A stretch of DNA of 64,000 nucleotides from Liolophura sinensis (lineage: Eukaryota > Mollusca > Polyplacophora > Chitonida > Chitonidae), in the NCBI RefSeq assembly GCF_032854445.1, contig NC_088300.1, positions 21,373,608 to 21,437,607 on the forward strand. The letters run 5' to 3'. A program made the position numbers and the translations under genes. A model generated the notes under the pieces. That model was not told where the DNA came from and made no database searches. It was given only the letters and a program-made list of their open reading frames with translations. Positions 10,071 through 22,601 of this stretch are shown here, piece after piece; position 1 is the stretch's first letter, and the number at the start of each line of letters is the position of its first letter.

Positions 10071-13000
10071 AACATTATATACTGATTGAATATACGTTCT
10101 TTCAGCATGCATCTCCTAATTCTGGGCACCGGTACTAGCTTAATTGACCACACGACACATGCAGTTCCCTCTCTTCGACGTAGTCAATACTGTACAGTAA
10201 TTAGTCATATATACCACCGCCTCAACCACCTGTTTGTGAGCCGTGTATTTTTTTGCCGCAAGTCATGTTCTTGAGCATGACATTTTTTCCTTATATTTCC
10301 ACTGAACATTGCGGCTTTCTCTTCCTTATCTGTTGATGGCTCTAAAGCCTTTCTCATCGGCTCAGTTATCATAACGGAAATTGTCATGACACGAGCATCA
10401 CTCACACATGCTATCTGATGATGTTCGCACGCCGGCGGTTCTGATATAGGAAGGTATATATAGCAATAGATAATGCTGTTCTACCATCCGTGACTATATA
10501 CATTTCCAAGTAAGTATTCATAGCTAGTTCTAGTTTTATGAAACTAGTGCATGCTGAGAACATGACCTGGTCAAATCTCTCTCATATGGAAGTCTTTCTC
10601 CACTTGGCCGCTTCTAGTGCCCTTCCCCTCAGGATGATACCGGTATCAAGGCACCGGGTCGTGCGATCGAGGTTAGAACGGTTATAGTTTGGGACACTCT
10701 CTCATACCTCACACAGACCCCACATAACCGTAAGGAGCTAAAGATACCTTTATTACAGAAGAGATGTACGAATAAGTCCAAGGATACTTATCTCTCTATT
10801 TTCTCCCTAATCTTGTACAGTTACTACTATTTTCTCATGAAATAAAGGCAGAAGAGCAATTCTGAAATTTCTTGTCATTCTTCTTTGAAAATCAATAGAT
10901 AACCAACTGATTTATGAGTAAACTAACTTCAGCAACATTCATTAGATTCGTCTTAGCCCTAAGCTAGCCTGGACACTACAAACGTACCTTACCGGGACTT
11001 GAGGGAAATTCGAATTCAAAAAATTGTTTCTACTGATGATTCGATTCAAAAGTCTAAACGGCTGGATTACTGTCAAAGATAGTTTACCGATGGTGACTTT
11101 GACAAATCTACACTTTCTTTGACACATCTACACTTTGAATGACTTAGGAAAACAGTAAGGTAGGGTTCGAGCAGTTCTTTTTAGTGAAATTGTCTGCGTA
11201 GAGGTAGGTAACGCCAAAGCTATTGTAGCGCCCCAGCTAGCTTTGGGCTAGATTCGTCTGTGATTAGCTTCTTGTGTAACGAACGCTTCGGACATAAACC
11301 ACTGGTCACCATTGGTACATGAGTGAGTAAATGTGAGTATGGAACTTTATATCTGTCCTAAGTTGGTCGATGGGAATTCAATGTTCAAGCCCAAGAGTCG
11401 TCCCCAATATTATACCAAGAAAATCGAGGTTTCTGGACACACTAACAATCTTTGCAGAATAGAAAACTACTGTTTTCAAGTGCTACATATTTTAATACAC
11501 TTCTCCACAAGACTAGAGAACAATAAAGCACCAAATTATTTTACGAAAAGAGGCCAAGGCAGCCCTAGCTGGTTGGAGCTGCTTTCTGCCTCTGTATATG
11601 TCATGCGATAATTTTAACCTTAACTGTATGTTACGTGAGACGTAACGCAATTGCCGTATAGGATGAAAAATCACCTGGGGTAAAATATCTGTAACAGAAT
11701 CACAGAAATATATTGCTCGACAACCATTTATTGAGTCAGCCTCGCAAAGCGCAGAATTTTGGAGAAGATTGCAATAAAGAAAAAGTATAATGAACATCAG
11801 TGAAAAAAGCAGGAGACTTATTTGGCGACGATACCTATGATACGGCGAGTTTTCTGTAACGTTACCCATGTTGATAAGGTAAATGTAATAACGCCATTGT
11901 GCGGTAAGATCTCAGACATCTTGTTGCCTGGTAAATAAGATGCTTATGATAAACGTAGCTTTATTACAGTCATATGTTTACATAGAAATCATCGGGCTGA
12001 TTCAATTTTATACATCAGCCTTTATTACCCAACGGAGACAGACTCCAGATTTTGTGATAAAAACCGGTCACGTGGCGGATGTGACGTTACGGCGGTGGTA
12101 TTGGAAAGTAAGAGGTAACGAACGTTGTCGGGAATAAGATTTAATTACCTGGAAAGATATTAGTGAAATATAAGCCTTATTCAGGTGGTTAAAGAGCGGT
12201 AAATATTTCTGCCTTGCGAATCCAGATCTGTGTGATAGTGTCAGATAAAATCAGACATTGGTCAATGATTGATAGGCCGCTTTAATGATGGGGGAATTCT
12301 CTTAAAGGGTCATAAATCTCAGAACAAAACTGTCGGTTTTTAGGAAGTCCAGTTTAACAAACATCACAAAAACTGAAATGTGGTTAATGTAGTTGTAAAT
12401 TTTGAACCTAATTGGCTCACTGGAGAGAATGTTGGTACAACAGTTGTGAGCATGAAAGGTATAATAACTAGCAAAGGTTAGAAGCACGGAGACTTCGGAG
12501 AGCTTTGAACCTTATCTATGTACATTTATGTAATGGACATGCATTTTAGAGTACTCCCTCGGTCCCTTGAATTAGACAATTTCAAAGATCGCATTACCCA
12601 TCTGATATAGTGCAAACTCTGATCAAATGGTAAGATCAGACATAAAGAGCGCTGAGCACAACCATAGGTGGGAACGTTTATTAATAGCCTGCTGTGTTCT
12701 TTTACCTTAAAAACCTGAAATATTTCGACGGAGAAAATGATATATATTACAAACTGTGATGGAGAGGAATAACTCTAAAAATGACTAGGTACAGCTTTAT
12801 TTGACTAGATTACGTACTCGAAGCAGAAGAGAATATTTCAACATGGTAGTGAGTAGTGAATATGCAGGTTTTGCCGTCTAAATTGCTACCATTTATGCAT
12901 TTTCATGAACAGTTACAATAAAATCCTGGTCTGGTTTTACTCTCTGTGCTGTGGGTCTTTAATTATATTGTTCGTCCATAATTATATTATATTGAAACAG

Positions 13001-13254
13001 ACGATGATCGGTACGATTCGCTGTGGTTATATCTATCAGGCGGCAGACCACTTATGTCGTGATAGAAGGAGGCTTACATTTGCAAGCTGTAGACATGCAG
13101 TGGGGAAAATCTCTCAGACATTGCATACACACTGATTACTTATTATCGGAGACAGTTCAATCATTGTTATAACAGTTCTTATTATAACACTCAAAAATTA
13201 AACCACTGTTTCGGTATGACTGATAGATAATTTTCAAACAGCAGCTTTATTTCA
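10071..13254. other. Intergenic, no gene recognised
   Basis: AT-rich sequence. The ORFs at 11333-11611 (+) and 11513-11869 (-) overlap on opposite strands and resemble no family I know. No RNA gene or clear repeat was seen. Confidence 0.45.
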
Positions 13255-13815
13255 CTTTGTCCTATATTAGCAAACCCATCTGGCAATCTAGTGCTCTAGT
13301 TTGTGTTTGTCCTGTATTAAGCAAACCCACCCAGCAATCTAGTGATCTAGTTAGTGTTTGTCTTATATTAAGCAAACCCACCCAGCAATCTAGTGATCTA
13401 GTTAGTGTTTGTCCTATATTAAGCAAACCCACCCAGCAATCTAGTGATCTAGTTAGTGTTTGTCCTATAATAGCAAACCCACCCACCAATCTAGTGATCT
13501 AGTTAGTGTTTGTCCTATATTAAGCAAACCCATCCATCAATCTAGTGATCTAGTTAGTGTTTGTCCTATAATAGCAAACCCACCCACCAATCTAGTGATC
13601 TAGTTAGTGTTTGTCCTATATTAAGCAAACCCACCCACCAATCTAGTGATCTAGTTAGTGTTTGTCCTATATTAAGCAAACCCACCCATCAATCTAGTGA
13701 TCTAGTTAGTGTTTGTCCTATATTAAGCAAACCCATCCAGCAATCTCGTGGTCTAGTTGGTGTTTGTTCTATATTAAGCAAACCCACCTAGCAATCTCGT
13801 GGTCTAGTTGGTGTT
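13255..13815. repeat. 51-bp minisatellite, about 11 copies
   Basis: The unit is GTGATCTAGTTAGTGTTTGT followed by CCTATATTAAGCAAACCCACC and CAGCAATCTA. Some copies are 50 bp (CCTATAATAGC). Since 51 is 17 codons, periodic ORFs occur on both strands (for example KPTQQSSDLVSVCPILS). The two short copies share both the TAATAGC deletion and a CCACCAATC variant, so they probably arose by copying within the array. Confidence 0.93.
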
Positions 13816-16130
13816 GTATGATGCGTACACGCTGATTAATGTATCTACAAGGTATATTCATGTGAAGGAGACTTCATTGTTTTTGACAAATAATTATATG
13901 ATGGAAACGGACAAGCAAAACCCCAAAAATTAGCATGTCATGAAAAGAGCACTAGTATGAGTGAGTGCATATTATTGACCTACCTTCAAGACGGCCTTTA
14001 CTTGAGGCGTCGTTTCTGTACAACAAAACTGGTCCATTAACATCTTTGTTTCTTTAACTTAGAAACATTAACACCTATCTCCTTTTAAACAAACATTTTG
14101 TCATCAGAGAGACTAGCAGGAAGATGCTATAAAAAAACAAAGTTTGCTGCATGAAACCCAGAAGCGACAAAAATAAGGCTTTACTGATTGCCTTAATTCG
14201 TTGCGAAATTTGCGGAAACAGAAAATCGGCTTTGCAACAAACACAGCAATAAAGATTCTGTGAAAAATACTACTGTCATACCGAATGACTTGTCATAAGC
14301 CACAGGATGCCCATAAGGCAATGTACAGAGGAGATCTGAGTGAATATGTACCACCCGGAAATGCTCGCTAAATTAAATCAGTGTGAAGTAATGAATACGT
14401 TGTTTGCCAAAATAACAGATTGTTGTGGTGCAGACGAGAAAAAGGGGAAAATAATAAATGAATAATAAGAAAAGAAAAAATATGGGTGATGTTAATTGAA
14501 AAACACAAGTCTTACAGTGTGACAAGTAAGTTTCGTGAAACTGTAGTGAATCTCCCGATTGAACATACACGATTTGTTCAACCCTCCTACTGTCTGTCAT
14601 TCCATACATTTTTTCATGTATTTCCACATCATGACCAGTTTAACGTGAGGTTTACATTAGTGAGCTGTTTGCCGTGCTGCAGTAAATGGTGTTACACATC
14701 GCATGTTTTTTAAAAAGGAGTTTTTTCTTCTTGGAATGTCATTTTAAATTATTCACAGCATTTAGGGATTTTGTTGTATCAAATAAGATGTTTCAACAAG
14801 GACGTCAGTCTGATATAGGCCTATTTATGCTAGGAGTTGTGTTTACCTATCAACCACCCGAACATTTGCCCGGTTTCCGATGGCTCCTGCATTGCCTATT
14901 TTCAACGTTTGCTTTTAACGATCATAATGAATCTGCACACTAACGATATCAACGCAAATATGTATGTAACACGATTTTTGATTGGGTTTTCTCTTGGATA
15001 CATTTAGCATTCAGACTAAATAAAATAAACTCTTTATGTACATCGCTGTGATAAAACTGAGGTACCATGAGATACCAGGCAGATATTTGACACGACTATG
15101 GACTGTGTTCACCCGTCTCTTTGCACAGAGATTGTTAACAGTGTCCATGCAGACAGGAACAAAGAGACTCGGAGGAATGGAGAGAACTATAAAACCCAGT
15201 CTGGAGCACCATCAATTAGCAGTGCTCAAACACACAGTGTGGATGGTCTGCGAGTAATGAGGGCGACGAGGGGCCGCTTTAAGCCTACGGTTATTGGCAT
15301 CTGCAATCCGACAAAGGTTCGCTCCATTAGGGCTTGCTGTATGCAGAAAATACTTCAATAAGCCTCATGCCTGATGTATTAACCAGTACTAAATAGCGTC
15401 CAATCACACAATGGATTTTTAAAACAAAAAGGAAAAGATTTTACAAAAGTTGCTCAGAGAATAGACCTGAGTGAGGAGACCGTCTGACAATGGATGAAAA
15501 TAGACCTGTCTTGAAGGTTATGAGAGACGAAAAGGAACAAATCTATTCCCTTAAGCCCTCTGTCGGAGTCAATGTAAATCCTGCCAGCACGAGAAGATTA
15601 CGTACACCACTATATTCGCATTAAAGGCCAGAGAACGAGAGAGCCGTAGAATTGTCATCCGTATAATATCCCTAAAAGTTCTCGCTCTGATATAATCTTG
15701 TTCGCCTTAAATCCTCTCAGTTCCCCGTCCCTTTTCTATAACCTTTGGCTTAGTGACACCTCCACCCACGATTCTAACCTGTGTCTTCCTTTTGACAAGG
15801 AACTTGTCGTCAAATATGTGTAAAGGACGAACAGTGAGGTTCAGATGCAAAGGCTGGGTTCACGGCACTTGTGACGGACGGTTACTTCTCAAGTTAGCAC
15901 GAATCACAACCCGTTCTTCCCGCTCAGAATAGCTGTTAATATTACAGGGCAAGGTCATGTCAAGGAGAAAGCGAACGAAAGCGATACTTCAGCATATACA
16001 AAGTTATATGAACTGCTTTAGAAACTGTAGGTTGGTTGAAACCAGTTTTGTTGGATTGAAACCAGTAGAATTAAGTAATGAGTACAGGGCGTTAAATACA
16101 AATCTTCAAAAGCTTAGAGATTCCTTCGTC
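13816..16130. other. Intergenic, no gene recognised
   Basis: Mixed AT-rich sequence. ORFs near 14.4-15.4 kb overlap on both strands and show no known domain. Confidence 0.4.
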
Positions 16131-16189
16131 ATATGACAGAAAAATTGTCAAGTACGACGTTAAACCCCATGCACTCACTCACTCACTCA
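16131..16189 (+). repeat. SINE or LINE 3' tail with ACTC microsatellite
   Basis: CATATGACAGAAAAATTGTC followed by AAGTACGACGTTAAACCCC and then (ACTC)n. A related tail, GAAAAATTGTCAAGTACGATG, occurs near 61855, so this is a dispersed family. Confidence 0.65.
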
Positions 16190-16839
16190 AAAGCTCAGAA
16201 AATGGTAATACATGAAATCATCTGGAAATTTTCCTAAAATAACCTTTTTTATCCCGATTGCAACAACAAACTCTTTGTTGTATTAACATCATGAAATTTC
16301 GGACAGTGTGACCAATAATCCCGAAATAACTTTAACTTTATACCAAAGTGCCAAGTCCATTTTACAATATAAATACTTAGTAGTGATTTTTAGCCGTGAA
16401 AATACTTTGTCGAGCTGTCATAATATCTCATGTGAGTTAATCTAACATATAGATGCTTTCAACAGTTCCTCACGGCTTCCAGAAATCATTTTTGAGAAGC
16501 CTTGCAATACTGCAGAAGTCAGTATCTGTGATTAAGTTTTAAGAATGTAGTCAACAAGAATGCAAGAAAATACACCGAAACACAGATTTTCCTCTATCGT
16601 ATTTCGTATTTCGATGCAGGAAATTCACAGTTGTGAAGAGTCACTCAAAAACCCGGAAAGCACCCACATAAAGCAGAATTAACGTTAATAAAAAGCGTCC
16701 GTCATTTAAAACGGACAATGTCAGATTAACACTGTCCTTAAATCCTGTTGCTGTGCGGTACCTGATCATTGCAAAATGACGAGTTATGTGGAACAAAATG
16801 AAAAGGTCTGTTTTATTTGAATACCTAGTCCTTGCTGAC

Positions 16840-17010
16840 CATGAAGACTAATGGATTTTGGTGGGATTCTCAAGACCTTGTATAGGTCGCAGGTTCGAAT
16901 TACACTTTTGTTGGATGTGTCGCGATTTTGAATCTGGCGCTTTTTTGGTAACCTGGTAACTGGAAACTGACAAACCTCCTGAGGTAAAGGTCTGGATTCG
17001 AACACGCATC
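16840..17010 (+). repeat. Degenerate tRNA-like repeat
   Basis: ACCTTGTATAGGTCGCAGG followed by TTCGAATT looks like the anticodon arm and box B of a tRNA-derived SINE. A second box-B-like GGATTCGAACACGC follows about 100 bp later. No intact cloverleaf is present. Confidence 0.45.
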
Positions 17011-17654
17011 TCGGCTGTCAGCGAAAGAGGGCCGAGGGCAATGGCATGTTAATACATTACCTCAGTGACAAGGAGATTGTCATGGCTGCATATTATATAT
17101 CTAGATCTGTCTAGGACATCTGAACGCCTGTTTTTTTGTGTGTTTTTTTTGTTTTTTTGGTTCTTTGGTTCGACTTCTGGTGTCAGAAAGAAATCATGAA
17201 TCACAGGGGTTTTCTACCAGCCTAATGGAGGTAATCCCTCCTATCTGTGCAAGGCTCGCCGACTGTCTGGGTTTAGCGTTGACAGTGAGTCAGGTGCGTG
17301 CGTATTAAAAAAAGTTATTTCATTACACGATAGCGAAAAACCGGAGCTAAACCGGAGTCTACCCCAGAGGGTAGGATGGGGAGGATATTAATATGGAGGG
17401 GTTTCTGGGGAGATTCGCTCAACTCTGCTTCCATCCCCAGCTTCTTTCTTAAGACTGACGACTGGATGACACTACAGGCATCTGTACAAAACAGCAACAA
17501 GACATAACGAATTGTCGGGTTAACTAGGTCAGCTACCGAGCCTCGTTGTAAGGTAAAAAGAGCACGTAACGAATTTATGTTAGGTTAGGGTACTAACCTC
17601 GACGTATTACTTGGATTAGTTTTTTTACGGTATATTCAAAAGTTTATCTCGCCA

Positions 17655-17708
17655 CGATATGGCTGAAATATTGCCGATGTGGCGTTAAGCCATAATCATT
17701 CATTCATT
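17655..17708 (+). repeat. Dispersed repeat 3' end with CATT tail
   Basis: CTCGCCACGATATGGCTGAA followed by ATATTGCCGATGTGGCGTTAAG and (CATT)n is a repeat 3' end I recognise from mollusc genomes. Only the terminal ~50 bp is clear here. Confidence 0.6.
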
Positions 17709-18671
17709 CTTGAGTTTATCACTTACACGATTGCAGCCAGTAGATGTAGTGAGTAGAGCCAACCGTATCGCCCATAGAAAACACAGAGCTTTGGCAAGCT
17801 ATACAGGCGAGCGTTTGCTTTTTCATATTGGTGAAATGTGGTCTGCAGTAAACTTCATTCAAACTACAGGAAAGACCACCGGCGACTGCTTATTATTGAA
17901 GTAAGATAATGATACGATGATGAAGGCCAGGATATGGCCATCGGCTTAAATAATAACTGAACATAACAAATTAGGGAGGTTTCGAGTTCGAACTCTTTTA
18001 TCGCTACAGTCAAAAGACATCCTGCTGTAAAATGTGTCCTTTCAGGAATGTCAGACAACTTGTTTTGGATTACGTTTACTACAGGAGAAAAAGGTAATCG
18101 GTAAAGTAATGTCAACAAAAGTCAAAGGGACTTTATTACCTTTGTCGACAAAAGAGCTCAGCCTCAAAACTCCCTTATTATAATCTATAGAGGTCAGAGC
18201 ACGACCATTTGTAAAATAATGAATGAATATCCCAAATTATATACGGTATAGTGAAGGATACGGCCATGGAGGTAAATTAATAACTAAACAAAACAATTAC
18301 AGGCGTCGGTGTAAGAGCATTTTGGTATTGCCAGAGCAGGTCATCCGTTCATCCCTTCAGCGCTGACTCAGGCATCTTTTGCGAGTATTTCGGTTCAAAT
18401 ACATGTGGCACGTTTCAGCCATTGAAGTGCTAAAGCGAAGGAGGCTAAGGAGCTGATGTGACTAATTAGAGTACCTGTCCTAAGTGTATGCAGACTTGAG
18501 ATCACACATCACTGACAACATGTTCTAGGAACAAAATGTGACGAAAATATGTGTTGATAGTGGCTATCGATGACCTGGTTAAGACTAGCCTGCAAACGGA
18601 TAGAACTACCTGCACTGTCCAAATCCGCAAAGGGTCCTATACTGCAGCTGAGCAAAACAGAACAGTTGACA
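17709..18671. other. Intergenic, no gene recognised
   Basis: ORFs at 17.7-18.1 kb and 18.5-18.85 kb lie on both strands and show no known domain. The second group extends into a SINE. Confidence 0.4.
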
Positions 18672-18750
18672 TTGTGAAAGCCACGACCATCCGTGGGTTG
18701 CTGACAGACCTTCCCACGTTCGAGCGGAGAGGAAGCCAACATGAGCGACC
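18672..18750 (-). repeat. SINE fragment, head-proximal core
   Basis: CCACGACCATCCGTGGGTTG followed by CTGACAGACCTTCCCACG and GAGAGGAAGCCAACATGAG matches the part of the SINE between core and tRNA head, reversed. The tail and TACGCC block are missing. Confidence 0.7.
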
Positions 18751-18877
18751 GCATAGAAAGCTTATAAGAAGGGCTAATGACTGAACCCGGTCAATTATAC
18801 AGGAGGCCAGAATATGGCCATCAATCTGTGTAAGATAATAAATGGACATACAAAAATTTAGGTTAAGTCAAGCTGCA

Positions 18878-19017
18878 TATTCCGGTTGTACGTGGTCGTG
18901 GGTTCTGCCCGGTTTCTTCTCACCACATAATGCTGGTCGCCGTTATATAAATAAAATATTCTTGAGTATGGCGTAAAAAATATGGCGTCAAATAAATAAA
19001 TCAAACAAATAAATACA
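18878..19017 (+). repeat. SINE core and tail
   Basis: GTCGTGGGTTCTGCCCGGTT, CATAATGCTGGTCGCCGT, ATATTCTTGAGTATGGCGTA and a long AAATAAATA-type tail. It forms an inverted pair with the fragment at 18672-18750. A short internal duplication (ATATGGCGT) precedes the tail. Confidence 0.85.
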
Positions 19018-21740
19018 TCGATACAAGATAATAAAAGGAAATAGCTGACTTCCCGCCTTAGGTAATTCGGGCATTATCTGTGCAAGCTTGATGGTCACTT
19101 CTGCTGTCGTGATTACGTTTTGGGGGCAAACTGATAGCGTGTTACTCATGTACTGCAAGAGAACAATGGCTATTCAACTTGCACCCTGGTCACCACCGCG
19201 AGGGAAAAGGTACCCATTATGTAATTATGCGTTACATCTTTACCCGGCATCTAGAAAACCAAATGGATGCAACACTGATGTATGTATGTTGCAGATTTCT
19301 GATGACAGTTCAAACAAAAATCAGTGAATCACGAGAGCACTGAATAAAAGTCTTCACCTTATAGTTATCGGAGAAGGACATAAATACATTAGCTGAAGCT
19401 GCCACGTGTTTTCATCTACATTATATATGTGGTTTAATCTGCACAAAAGGCGTCTCTCTGTCTTCTGCTGTGACTTCATCTTTTCTAGGCCAAGAAGCCA
19501 TAAAGTTATAAACTACCTCTGGGGAACTTGTCCATAAGACCTAGGCCTGTACCTGTTGTCAGTGGTGGTCAATACAATGGATGAGTTACAACATAGTGAA
19601 TTAAACCAGAGCAGCGACGATGGTGTCATTTTCACATGTAACCGATGAAATACGAATTCCTGACAATTTATCTCAGTTAGGGTTGTATTCTAACTATTCA
19701 TGTAAATGCTTATAATAAAAGGTAGCAATAAAAGGTCATGCTCTCCTTGCAACATGGCTAATAAGCGGAATTAAGTAAAAAAAACATTGCAGTGATGTTC
19801 ATTGAAATTTATCAATACCCGCATGGCTTTAGTGGTTGGTCGGAACGTGTTGGTAAACTCTAGTCACAACTACCTTCAGTTACCTTATACACCCTGCATT
19901 GAAGTGGTCATTGTCTCTGAGCCGGAGTGTGACCACAGCTATTGTCCTGTCCCCAGCCAAGGGCTATACCTACCTGTCTGTTAATTACTCCAGCCCTGTA
20001 CACCTTACACCACGGCCGCACGATCGATTCTGGTTGCTAAAAGCCTTGGGAATATTGTCTAAATGTACACCATAGAGCCTTTGGGATCACTGGCACCTGC
20101 GAATGTGAGTGAATAGTCCGTACTAATGAGTGGGCATACAGGCTATCTGTTGTTAATACAGTCGACTCTATTCACCAGGTGTTGTCGAAGATCCCTAGAT
20201 CAGCGTCCCATCGGTGGCCAAGTACATGAACAATAACCATGTGAAAGCCCTCTGTTCCACTTCTCTATACAACATGCTATGGCCTCATCACAATCAGGTA
20301 AATCTGAAACCGGGTGACAATAGGCAACTGGCCCGGAGTCGATTTCGGTAGAAAATGTAAGTGTAGTCTTCATATTCTCACATTTACATTAAGGTCGTAA
20401 CATGTTGCTGTCGTTGGCCATTCACTTCTTTAAAGACAAACCAGATAACCATTGAAAACAAGTCTAAAGCTGAGAACCATTTATCATTCATAGTTCTCTA
20501 TCATTATTTAGTCATTTATTTGATTGTTGCTTAACGCTACACTCATGATTTTTTTCACTTAGAGAATGAGGGTTGCTTTTATAGGTAGAGGAAAGCGGTG
20601 TACTAGGGGTTAACCACGGTCCTTTGGCAAGTTTCTGATGAACTTTTCCACACGTGATGTACAGATATGTACAACAAATTGGAATTTGTAGACAAGTGGC
20701 CTTCAAAGAAAGCTAGACTGCTCAAAGAAAGCTTATTGTCTCCCCCCCCCCCACACCACCACCACCCTCAAGCAGCCAGGTAAGAAAAATCTGCTTCTCG
20801 TGTGCCTTAATGACTGAAAAGCAAACCCCAGATAACACAAAATCACGGTCCGCTCACAGTTTTCTATAATGTTGATAAAGTTAAAGTGATCCGCTAAGGA
20901 AGGCTTGGTAAGATGACTGTTCTCCAATATCATGTCTCCCAGTCACTTTGCCCCGACCCTCGGGGAATCCTGATAGTAAATTCGGTCCGTGTCTTCACGC
21001 CGTTTCCACCAATTCAGGGAATATTTTGGGCCCTTGTCTGCTACTGGTTTTACGGCTTCCTTATGGCAAACATAATATCCTCTTCATCAGGAATTTACAA
21101 CATACGTCATAGGAAGGAAAAGACGTGTTAAGATTTTGGGCAGATGTTTGATTAGAAACCAAATCATTACGATATTAATTGACATTTCGCACGTTTTCAC
21201 CGCCGGGGAAAAAGTACCTTCAAGTGCGCCTAGCACAATGACCGTCTATCTCTTCTATTGATCACAATGCCTGTGACCCAAAAACGTCTTGAAGGCACTT
21301 AAAAATGTCAGACGCTCTTTTTAAAGATATTGCCTTACTTCTGATAGATTGGGGCATAAATTTAGAGCTTTATCTTTGTTTTGTTGCTATAACGCTCTAT
21401 ATAGTAGCTTCGGGGAAATATTCTTATGCAAACGGTTTTTAGAAGTTCATTGTTTGCGCTTAGCAAAGCAAAGATTGCTTTGAGCTAGGAGAAGATAGCG
21501 GAGTCTTAAAGTTTTGACTGCATCTGACAGAGGCAATCAAAAGAATACCTTGTTATTTATTTGATTTTTTATTTCCTTATTTTTTTTATTTCAATTGTGT
21601 TTCACGATGTACTGAACAATATTTATCTTGTATACCGGCAGCCAGTTTTATGAGTGGAGGACGCCGGAGGGCCCGCAGTAAACCAGCATCTAACTTGGAG
21701 CTGTGCTCAATCGAGCAAAAGCTGGGTAGACCTAAAGTGT
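19018..21740. other. Intergenic, no gene recognised
   Basis: It includes a poly-C/CCA-rich tract at 20742-20768. No RNA gene, coding exon or clear transposon was recognised. Confidence 0.45.
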
Positions 21741-21965
21741 TTTGATATATTTGATTGGTGTTTTACGCCGTACTCGAGAATATTTTACTTATACCAGGGC
21801 CGTCACCATTATGATGGAAGAAACCGAGCAGAGCCCGGTTGAAACCACGACCATCCGTAGGTTACTGAAAGACCTTCCCAGGTACGGCCGGAGACGTCGC
21901 CAGAATGAGCTGGACTTTAACTTACAGCGACGGCATCGGTGGTAGGCTGTTGGGTCATTGCTAAA
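21741..21965 (-). repeat. Nearly full-length SINE
   Basis: Reversed order: TTGATTGGTGTTTTACGCCG, TACTCGAGAATATTTTACTT, GAGCAGAGCCCGGTTGAAAC, GACCTTCCCAGGTACGGCCG, then ACAGCGACGGCATCGGTGG and GGGTCATTGC of the head region. Confidence 0.88.
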
Positions 21966-22387
21966 CCCTACATTGTGTTCACACAAAAAAAACGGAGTTA
22001 TTTAAGGACACACAAAAGGTAAATCTTCTATATGTCAGTGACATGTAGAATTGATGGTTAACCTAAGGTACATATAAAAAGTATATCGTAGCGAGTATAG
22101 CGTAGATAGTAAAAGCAGAACAGCCTTAGTGTGATAGCTGTGAAGTAGTTACAAGAAATCGGGTGAAATCCAGTCTCTTGTCATTTAGTCTCTTCTCTAA
22201 TCAGTTTGACAGTATATTCTAATAACGTTTTATGTATATGCTATATAATAACAAATTACGCGCCACCAGCACCACTACTAAAGCAGACTTAGATTACTCG
22301 AAATGATAAGCTATCATCACATTTAATAAACATTTACATGAAAACAATGTAGTACAGCTGTTACAGGTTCTTAATTACCTTCTCAGG

Positions 22388-22601
22388 AGTCTCTCACCAT
22401 TGCGGTCGCTGTGAGTTCAAGTCCAGCTCATGCTGGCTTCCTCTCCGGCCGTACGTGGGAAGGTCTGTCAGCAACTTGGGGATGGTCATGGGTTTCCTCA
22501 GGGCTCTGCGCTTTTTCCACCCACCATAATGCTTGCCGTTGTCGTATAAATATTCTTGAGTACGGCGTAAAACACCAATCAAATAAATAAATAAATAAAT
22601 C
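22388..22601 (+). repeat. Nearly full-length SINE
   Basis: It begins in the tRNA-like head (GCGGTCGCTGTGAGTTCAAG, with a box-B-like GAGTTCAAGTCC), continues through GGCCGTACGTGGGAAGGTCT and the ACCATAATGCTTGCCGTTGT core, and ends ATTCTTGAGTACGGCGTAAA with an AAATA tail. It is inverted relative to the copy at 21741-21965, with about 420 bp between them. Confidence 0.9.

Noticed and set aside
11333-11869. Overlapping plus and minus ORFs of 92 and 118 codons
   Set aside because: Mutual shadows without a domain or coding-like composition.
13257-13791. ORFs on both strands with 17-residue repeats
   Set aside because: Product of the 51-bp minisatellite.
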